The notes under the pieces are model-generated. The model saw only the letters and a program-made list of their open reading frames with translations. It searched no databases and was not told where the DNA came from. A stretch of 64,000 nt of DNA, from positions 558,001 through 622,000 of the forward strand of contig NZ_CP009241.1 of the NCBI RefSeq assembly GCF_000758525.1, in the 5' to 3' direction. The position numbers and the translations under genes are program-made. Position 1 is the stretch's first letter. Each line of letters opens with the position of its first letter. Shown here one piece after another: positions 58,112-64,000 of the stretch. The DNA comes from Paenibacillus sp. FSL H7-0357 (lineage in GTDB: Bacteria > Bacillota > Bacilli > Paenibacillales > Paenibacillaceae).

Positions 58112-59746
58112 CTAATCCAGCAAGCATGGAAGAGAGACTTTAAAGACAGTGCCTCCACCGAGAGTACTCTTCACGCTGATGTTCCCGTTATGTGCATCCA
58201 CAATAGACTTTGTAATGGACAATCCAAGGCCAGAACCGCCGTATTTGCGCGTGCGCGAGGAATCGCTGCGGTAGAAGCGGTCGAACACATGGGGAAGATG
58301 ATCAGCAGAGATGCCGGAGCCGTTGTCCCTGACAGTCAGCGTTGCTTCGGTGTCCCGGGCGTGCAGGGAGATATGGATCGTCCCCTGTTCGGCATCCGTA
58401 TGCTGCACGGCATTGTGGAACAAGTTGAGAATGACCTGTTTCATTTTGTCGGGATCATACATGCCGCGGATGCCGTAAGAAATATCGAAGTTGATCTTGC
58501 GGTTCGCGGCCAGCACCAGAAGCTGCGGCTGCATTTCATCGATGACTTCACCCAGCAGCAGGTTCTTGACCCTTAGCTGAGGCGCGCCGTCCATACGGGC
58601 CAGCAGGAGCAAGTCTTCGACCAGCTTATTAATCCGTTTGGATTCACCGTGCATGCTGTTCAGTGCGCCGTAAAGCTGGTCTTTATTATCCGCAGCTCCC
58701 CGCAGCAGCACCTCCAGGAAGCCGTGAATCGAAGTGAGGGGAGTCCGCAGCTCATGGGAAGCATCGGCGGCGAAACGGCGCATCTGTTCCTTGGCTTCAC
58801 GTTCATTATGGAACGAAATTTCCAGACGCTCCAGCATCCCGTTGAAGGACTGGGACAGCTTGTCGATTTCTGTCTGTCCCTGGTTGACGGGGAAGCGTAC
58901 GTCTAAATTGCCTGCGTCGATGATTTGCGCGGCTTCGCCCATATTGGATAAGGGAACCAGTGTTTTGCGCAGTGCAGGCAAATACAGGAACAGCCCGGCC
59001 AGCAAAGCAATTACCGCCAAGCCGGCGAAGATCATCAGCTGCTGCATGATTACATCTCTCAGCGGGCCGGTGGCTACGCTCATTTGCAGCAGCATTTTGG
59101 GTGCACCCGGCTTGCGCAGATTCATGAACACGGCCAGGTGTTCACTGCCATCCTCAGCGGTTATCAGCCGGTATTCACCCGTTTGCTTGTCCGTAGTATG
59201 TTTGAGCAGCTCATCATACTCTTTGTTCGTCATTCTTGGAGCGGCAGAATCGGAAAGCGTATCCTCCTGGAAATCCTTGAAGGTGCCGTCCGGGCTGTAA
59301 ATGGCGATAGTTGTATGGGCATCCAGCAGGAGAGGACGCCTGTCACCGCCCATCCGCTGCCCGTACGGGCTGGTGTTCTGGTTCTCCCCGGGTGCTGCGT
59401 TACCGCCGCTCGTGGCGGGGCTGGCACCAGGCAGTTCCGGCTTAACCATCCCTGGTGTGCCTGTTGTCCAAGAAGGGTCTGAAGCGCCTGAAATACTCAG
59501 GTCAGCCGGAGTACTGTTCCCGGAATTGAGAAACGTAAAATAGAACTCACGCGGCACGGACCGCAGCTGCGTTTCCATGGATTCCGCCCGGTTGGTGTAG
59601 ATGAAGTTCCGCATCAGCACATACTGCAGCACACCGATCAGCAGCAGCAGCACGGACAAAATGATGAGCGAGATGGCCAGCAGCTGCTTGCGCAGGGAAC
59701 GCGGAGACGGGAGCCTGCTGATGAAGCCCGAGAGGCGGGCAATCAT
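58112..59746 (-). CDS. Sensor histidine kinase with HAMP domain
   Basis: A 544-residue sensor kinase. Helix 1 (about residues 21-45, LAISLIILSVLLLLIGVLQY), an extracytoplasmic region of about 190 residues with a Pro/Gly-rich stretch, helix 2 (about 235-258), HAMP, DHp with the phospho-acceptor His in ADASHELRTPLTS (about residue 332), and a HATPase (NLFHNAVQHT, DNGSGIS, GGSGLGLSI). Overlaps the response regulator gene (ATGA). The sensed signal is unknown. Its 3' end is next to the 65-bp repeat zone. Confidence 0.95.
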   Translation of the reverse strand: MIARLSGFISRLPSPRSLRKQLLAISLIILSVLLLLIGVLQYVLMRNFIYTNRAESMETQLRSVPREFYFTFLNSGNSTPADLSISGASDPSWTTGTPGMVKPELPGASPATSGGNAAPGENQNTSPYGQRMGGDRRPLLLDAHTTIAIYSPDGTFKDFQEDTLSDSAAPRMTNKEYDELLKHTTDKQTGEYRLITAEDGSEHLAVFMNLRKPGAPKMLLQMSVATGPLRDVIMQQLMIFAGLAVIALLAGLFLYLPALRKTLVPLSNMGEAAQIIDAGNLDVRFPVNQGQTEIDKLSQSFNGMLERLEISFHNEREAKEQMRRFAADASHELRTPLTSIHGFLEVLLRGAADNKDQLYGALNSMHGESKRINKLVEDLLLLARMDGAPQLRVKNLLLGEVIDEMQPQLLVLAANRKINFDISYGIRGMYDPDKMKQVILNLFHNAVQHTDAEQGTIHISLHARDTEATLTVRDNGSGISADHLPHVFDRFYRSDSSRTRKYGGSGLGLSITKSIVDAHNGNISVKSTLGGGTVFKVSLPCLLD

Positions 59747-60429
59747 ACCAGGTCCACGCGGTATCCTGCGCCGCGCAGCGTGCGGATAATCTTATGCTCT
59801 TTATCGCCAAGCTTCTCGCGGAGAGAACGGATATAGACCTCCACGATATTTTCCTCTCCGCCAAAATCATATCCCCATACCTTGTCCAGAATCATCGGCT
59901 TGCTCAGTACCAGGCCATGATTGATGACCAGGTATTGCAGCAGCTCATATTCGGTAGGGGAAAGCTCCAGAACCTCTTCCTTGTGGCGGATTTCCTTGCG
60001 GCGGCCGTCAATCCGGAAGGGGCCGCAGCGCACTTCCCCAAGCAATCCCGGGAACTGATTGCGCAGCCGGGCCTGGATCCGGGCCAGCAGCTCATCGAAG
60101 CTGAACGGCTTGACCATATAGTCGTCAGCCCCGATGGACAGGCCCTTGACCCGGTCGTCCACTTCGTCTTTTGCAGTCAGCATGATGACCGCAATCTCCG
60201 CTTCTTCTGAACGCAGGTAACGGCAGACCTCAAAGCCGTCCATGCCCGGCATCATCACATCCAGAATGGCCACATGCGGTCTGAAATCGGCAGCAATTGC
60301 GATCGCGCTGACACCGTCAGGTGCAGTCATTACTTCAAATCCTTCGTTCATCAGACCCAGTTCCAGAAACTGCAGGATATGAGGCTCGTCATCTACGAGC
60401 AGTAGTCGCACGCCTTGGGCAGCTTTCAT
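59743..60429 (-). CDS. OmpR family response regulator
   Basis: A 228-residue regulator: receiver domain with Asp57 (VAILDVMMPGMDGFEV), acidic pair DDEP, Lys in LTAKDEV; then winged-helix Trans_reg_C (PTEYELLQYLVINHG, GEENIVEVYIRSLREKL, TLRGAGYRV). It pairs with the histidine kinase gene that it overlaps. Targets are unknown; the glycogen genes start 480 bases away in the other direction. The ATG follows ACGGAGG. Confidence 0.95.
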   Translation of the reverse strand: MKAAQGVRLLLVDDEPHILQFLELGLMNEGFEVMTAPDGVSAIAIAADFRPHVAILDVMMPGMDGFEVCRYLRSEEAEIAVIMLTAKDEVDDRVKGLSIGADDYMVKPFSFDELLARIQARLRNQFPGLLGEVRCGPFRIDGRRKEIRHKEEVLELSPTEYELLQYLVINHGLVLSKPMILDKVWGYDFGGEENIVEVYIRSLREKLGDKEHKIIRTLRGAGYRVDLV

Positions 60430-60907
60430 GAGTAGTACCTCCGTTTACAGTAAAAGATAGTTCATTATGACACATTACGTTGAACGTTTGCTGAAAGAAG
60501 CGCCTGCTTAAGTTCAATATCAGATTAGAATTTTAGTTCATGGTTAATCATTCTGGTTAATCTAATTATATGAAATATAAATGTTATTAATAAGGAATGT
60601 AATTACAATTTAAGGTTTTTGGAATTCAATAAAGGGTTTTGACGGCGACTCTAGAACACTTTACAATAAGGATACAAACCCGGTTTTTGGAGAGCTTTTC
60701 TCATGAATCCGGCAACTTGTCCCGATATCAGGTGTCCCCCCGTTTGTTAACCTTATCCAAATTTCCTATCAAGCACATTTCTTTCATTTTACTTCTTGCT
60801 GGTTCACTTCTTTTTGAATTCTATCTTGGGTCTATTTCGCACCACCAAACTTCATTCAACCTTATTTATTACATGCTTTACTACCCATATGTCAAGGAGG
60901 CTCTTCC
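60430..60907. other. Divergent intergenic region with glgC promoter and long leader
   Basis: About 480 bases between the leftward response regulator gene and glgC. It contains a clear rightward promoter (60639-60667), followed by a pyrimidine-rich leader of about 235 bases. No dyad or terminator is obvious in the leader. Confidence 0.6.
60639..60667 (+). promoter_or_regulatory. Sigma-A promoter of the glg operon
   Basis: TTGACG (60639-60644), 17-base spacer, TACAAT (60662-60667). The start near 60674 leaves an untranslated leader of about 235 bases before glgC. Confidence 0.75.
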
Positions 60908-62071
60908 ATGAAGAAAAAAGAAATGGTAGCCATGCTATTGGCGGGAGGCCAAGGGAAAAGGTTGAAGGGATTGACCAAAACGCTTGCCAAGCCCGCTGTT
61001 TATTTTGGGGGAACTTACAGAATCATCGACTTCCCCTTAAGCAATTGCTCCAATTCAGGTATTGATACAGTTGGTGTGCTCACTCAATATGAGCCGCTTG
61101 TACTGCATTCATACATTGGGGTAGGAAGTGACTGGGATTTGAACCGTAAGGATGGCGGTGTATTTGTATTGCCGCCGCATGAACGGGAGAATGGAAGCAG
61201 CTGGTACCGGGGAACGGCTGATGCAATTTACCGCAATCTGAAATTTGTTGATCAATTTGATCCGGAGCATGTGCTTATACTTTCCGGCGACCATATTTAC
61301 AAAATGGATTACAATGCTATGCTGCAATACCACAAATCTAGAAACGCCGACTGCACCATCTCGGTCATTGATGTTCCGCTTGAGGAGGCCAGCCGCTTTG
61401 GCATTCTTAACACAGATGAAGATCTGAAGATTTATGAGTTTGACGAGAAGCCGGTGAAGCCGAAGAGCACGCTGGCGTCGATGGGCGTTTATATTTTTAA
61501 ATGGGAGGTCCTCCGCAAGCATCTGCTGGAAGACGGGGAGAATGCAGACTCCTCCCATGATTTCGGCAAAGATATTATTCCTCTGATGCTGGAGGACGAC
61601 AAATCCCTTTTTGCCTATCCATTTGAAGGCTACTGGAGAGATGTAGGTACAGTGGCCAGCCTGTGGGAGGCCAATATGGATTTGTTAAGCGATCATCCGC
61701 CGCTGAATCTGAATGATCCCAATTGGCGCATTTTCACCCGCAATCCGAATCAGCCGGCACAATATGTAGCTCCTGGAGCGAAGGTATCGAGCTGCATTAT
61801 TAATGAGGGCTGCATCGTGTACGGAGAGGTGAAGCATTCGGTGCTCTTTTACGGTGTGGAAGTGGGAGAAGGCAGCGTCATTACCGACTCCGTCATTATG
61901 CCCAAGGTCAAGATCGGCAAGAATGTACGGATCCATAAGGCTATCATCAGCGAAAATACGGTAATCGAGGATTATATGGAGATCGGAGTCGATCGGGAGA
62001 ATGAGGACGAAATCCTGCTGATCGATAATCGGAGCAAGAAACGTAAATCAGTTGCAGCCAAAACCATATAA
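60908..62071 (+). CDS. glgC: Glucose-1-phosphate adenylyltransferase
   Basis: A 387-residue ADP-glucose pyrophosphorylase: [27 protein letters not shown] (nucleotide loop), [32 protein letters not shown], and a C-terminal left-handed beta helix with hexapeptide repeats ([16 protein letters not shown]). It makes ADP-glucose, the committed step of glycogen synthesis. AAGGAGG lies 10 bases before the ATG. First of glgC-glgD-glgP. Confidence 0.96.
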   Translation: MKKKEMVAMLLAGGQGKRLKGLTKTLAKPAVYFGGTYRIIDFPLSNCSNSGIDTVGVLTQYEPLVLHSYIGVGSDWDLNRKDGGVFVLPPHERENGSSWYRGTADAIYRNLKFVDQFDPEHVLILSGDHIYKMDYNAMLQYHKSRNADCTISVIDVPLEEASRFGILNTDEDLKIYEFDEKPVKPKSTLASMGVYIFKWEVLRKHLLEDGENADSSHDFGKDIIPLMLEDDKSLFAYPFEGYWRDVGTVASLWEANMDLLSDHPPLNLNDPNWRIFTRNPNQPAQYVAPGAKVSSCIINEGCIVYGEVKHSVLFYGVEVGEGSVITDSVIMPKVKIGKNVRIHKAIISENTVIEDYMEIGVDRENEDEILLIDNRSKKRKSVAAKTI

Positions 62072-62094
62072 CCATTAGAGGACGGTGAACCGGG

Positions 62095-63198
62095 ATGAAA
62101 AAGCTTATGGGTGTAATCAATCTTGATCATGAACTGGATAAATTAAATGAGTTGACCTATTTCCGCTGCGGTGCTGCCGTGCCTTTTGCCAGCCGCTACC
62201 GGCTGATCGATTTCGTTCTTTCCAATATGATGCGGGCAGAGCTGGAAAGCGTTGGACTGTTTGTCCGCCGTAAATACCGTTCGCTGATGGACCATCTCGG
62301 CGACGGCAAGTCCTGGGATATGAACCGCAAGCACGGAGGACTGTTTATTCTGCCGCCCGACTGGAATGATCCGACAGACACCTCGCTTGGGGATTTGCAG
62401 CATTATCATAACAATCTGGATTTCTTCAAACGGGCCTCGGCCAAATATATTGTGTTCTCCGGCAGTCAGCATATCAACACTGTGGATTTCCAGGAGGTAT
62501 TCCAATACCATCTGGAGAAGGGCGCGGATGTAACACTTGTCTACAAAACGATAGACCAGCTGCAGCCTGAGCATGATCCCTGCCTGCGTGTTGAGGTAGA
62601 CGAAGAGAATGCGGTTACGAATATTCATCATGAGAAGGACCATCACAATGTGTATCTGGATATCTTTATCATGGAGAAAAAAATGTTCCTGGAGCAGGTA
62701 GAACATTGCATCGCCCATGGCGAGAGTTTCTTCTTCCGCGATGTGATCCAGAAGAACCGGCACAAATTCAAAATTGCCGCCTACGAGTACAAAGGTTATC
62801 ATGCAGTGATCAATTCGCTGGAAAGCTATTACAAAAATAGTCTGGAGCTGCTCCGCCAGGACAATTATTTCAGCCTGTTCAAGGAGAATCCGGTGCAGAC
62901 CAAGATTAAATATGAAGCGCCAACCCGTTATCTGGACAGCGCAGAGGTCAGCAACTCCCTGGTGGCCAACGGCTGTATCATTGCCGGAACCGTGGAGAAC
63001 AGCGTGATCTTCCGGGGTGTGCAGATCAAAGAAGGCGCCCGAATCATCAATTCTGTCATCATGCAGAAATGTGTAATTGAAGAAAATGCCGTAATTGAAA
63101 ATGTCATTATGGATAAAGATGTACACTTAAGCAGAGACCGGATTCTGGTCGGAGATAACAAACGTCCATTTGTTATCGCCAAGAGCAGCAAAATTTAA
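62095..63198 (+). CDS. glgD: ADP-glucose pyrophosphorylase subunit GlgD
   Basis: A 367-residue GlgD: it aligns with GlgC but the N-terminal nucleotide loop is degenerate (FRCGAAVPFASRYRLIDFVL replaces the GGxGxR segment) and beta-helix repeats follow. In Bacillus/Geobacillus GlgD is a non-catalytic partner that boosts GlgC activity as a heterotetramer. Located 23 bases after glgC with a GAGGACGGTG site. A long antisense frame over this gene is a shadow. Confidence 0.95.
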   Translation: MKKLMGVINLDHELDKLNELTYFRCGAAVPFASRYRLIDFVLSNMMRAELESVGLFVRRKYRSLMDHLGDGKSWDMNRKHGGLFILPPDWNDPTDTSLGDLQHYHNNLDFFKRASAKYIVFSGSQHINTVDFQEVFQYHLEKGADVTLVYKTIDQLQPEHDPCLRVEVDEENAVTNIHHEKDHHNVYLDIFIMEKKMFLEQVEHCIAHGESFFFRDVIQKNRHKFKIAAYEYKGYHAVINSLESYYKNSLELLRQDNYFSLFKENPVQTKIKYEAPTRYLDSAEVSNSLVANGCIIAGTVENSVIFRGVQIKEGARIINSVIMQKCVIEENAVIENVIMDKDVHLSRDRILVGDNKRPFVIAKSSKI

Positions 63199-63199
63199 C

Positions 63200-63250
63200 C
63201 TCAGGATCAGTTGAACCGGGCAACACCCCGTTCAGCTGATCCTGAGTTTT
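63200..63250 (+). terminator. Strong hairpin between glgD and glgP
   Basis: CTCAGGATCAG and TTGAAC arms pair with GTTCA and CTGATCCTGAG around a CAACA loop, followed by TTTT. It may lower glgP expression relative to glgC-glgD. Confidence 0.8.
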
Positions 63251-63299
63251 CATAAATATGCATTCACAAAAATAAGGATCTGTCAGGAGGAACCCGCTG

Positions 63300-64000
63300 T
63301 TGTTCAACGATAAAGAAACCTTTAAACAAGCGTTCCGCGAGGCACTCATCAGGAAATTGGGCAAGCCGCTTGAAGAAGCTTCGAATGCTGATGTGTATAA
63401 CATCATCGGCAATATGATCCGTGAGAATGCAGGCAAAAACTGGGCAGATACCAACCAGAAGTATAAGGTTGATAAGGAAAAGCAGGTCTACTATTTTTCC
63501 ATGGAATTTCTGATTGGCAGGCTTCTGGGCAATAATCTGCTCAACATGGGCGTGCTGGAGGTAGTACGCGAAGGACTTGCAGAACTGGGCTTTTGTCTTC
63601 AGGATATTGAAGAGGAAGAAGCAGATGCAGGCCTAGGTAACGGAGGTCTGGGGCGTTTGGCCGCCTGCTTCATGGATTCGCTGGCCTCCCTGCAGTATGC
63701 AGGGCATGGCTGCGGCATCCGTTATAAATACGGCCTGTTTGAGCAAAAGATTGTTGACGGATATCAGGTGGAGCTGCCCGATTATTGGCTGCAGAACGAT
63801 AATGTGTGGGAATTGCGCCGGGAAGACAAGCAGGTGGAAGTGCGGTTCTGGGGACATGTGGAGACCCGTGAGGAGAACGGTGAACTGGCCTTCGAGCATA
63901 AGGATTATGAAGCGGTGCGGGCGGTTCCTTATGATATTCCGATTATTGGCGCGGACCGCAAGCATGTGAATACACTGCGGAACTGGAGTGCCGAATCGAT
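63300..64000 (+). CDS. glgP: Glycogen phosphorylase (3' end beyond right edge)
   Basis: From TTG at 63300, eight bases after TCAGGAGG, the first 233 codons match the glycogen/starch phosphorylase N-terminus: VYYFSMEFLIGRLLGNNL, DAGLGNGGLGRLAACFMDS and GIRYKYGLFEQKIVDG. It releases glucose 1-phosphate from glycogen. The PLP-lysine domain lies outside the window. It is third in the glg operon, separated by a strong hairpin. The TTG start and truncation make it easy to miss. Confidence 0.95.
   Translation, partial: MFNDKETFKQAFREALIRKLGKPLEEASNADVYNIIGNMIRENAGKNWADTNQKYKVDKEKQVYYFSMEFLIGRLLGNNLLNMGVLEVVREGLAELGFCLQDIEEEEADAGLGNGGLGRLAACFMDSLASLQYAGHGCGIRYKYGLFEQKIVDGYQVELPDYWLQNDNVWELRREDKQVEVRFWGHVETREENGELAFEHKDYEAVRAVPYDIPIIGADRKHVNTLRNWSAES

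Noticed and set aside
62143..63126. Leftward 327-codon frame
   Set aside because: Shadow of glgD, with low-complexity composition and no start signal.

Overview
The window looks like a chromosomal stretch of a spore-forming, moderately GC-rich Bacillota, most probably a Paenibacillus. Evidence: two tricistronic gerA-type spore germination operons, a caa3 oxidase operon of Bacillus type (ctaCDEFG), YtxJ and LipL relatives, strong AGGAGG ribosome sites with frequent TTG/GTG starts, and c-di-AMP riboswitches. No rRNA, tRNA or CRISPR array was seen.

Layout. 1-2 kb: leftward lipid kinase (cut by the edge), DUF4870-like protein and serine hydrolase. 2.8-8.5 kb: promoter and operon for cytochrome caa3 oxidase with its assembly factors. 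8.5-12.6 kb: leftward cheW-cheA-mcp module. 12.8-13.9 kb: a tyrosine recombinase gene between two perfect 31-bp inverted repeats. 14-19.9 kb: MBL hydrolase, then a GntR-controlled ABC operon. 20-22.4 kb: two divergent c-di-AMP riboswitches, each with its own near-identical promoter and terminator; the leftward one precedes two small unknown genes (one like an enolase cap domain, one like a degenerate ECF sigma factor), the rightward one a Rossmann-like protein. 22.5-30.7 kb: bacilliredoxin and glutaredoxin, SDR, ThuA, first ger operon (A-B-C), MerR/thioredoxin pair, CHAD protein. 30.9-43 kb: LipL with an internal minisatellite, C-N hydrolase, MarR/nitroreductase/monooxygenase, a DinB gene without start codon, aminotransferase, PLD-type enzyme, ArsR/SulP pair, alkyltransferase-like protein. 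43.2-45 kb: an IS110-family element whose transposase has an in-frame stop. 45-49 kb: second ger operon (A-C-small-B). 49-52 kb: DJ-1, hydrolase, phosphotransferase, DUF1697. 52-57 kb: glycosyltransferases and GalU. 57-60.4 kb: mini flavoprotein and a two-component system. 60.6-64 kb: glgC-glgD-glgP (the last cut by the edge).

The intergenic DNA is unusually rich in dispersed structured repeats. A roughly 185-bp element made of four 21-bp dyads at fixed 51/62/51 spacing occurs twice (32.3 and 56.9 kb, inverted). A roughly 95-bp nested-hairpin element occurs twice plus one fragment (45.0, 57.1, 22.5 kb). A 65-bp tandem repeat lies upstream of the mini flavoprotein gene.

The most unusual signals are the recombinase cassette, which has the geometry of a self-inverting switch next to a chemotaxis operon, the twin c-di-AMP riboswitch locus with unrecognised gene products, and the four-dyad repeat. 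All functional claims rest on reading motifs by eye; no database search was run.
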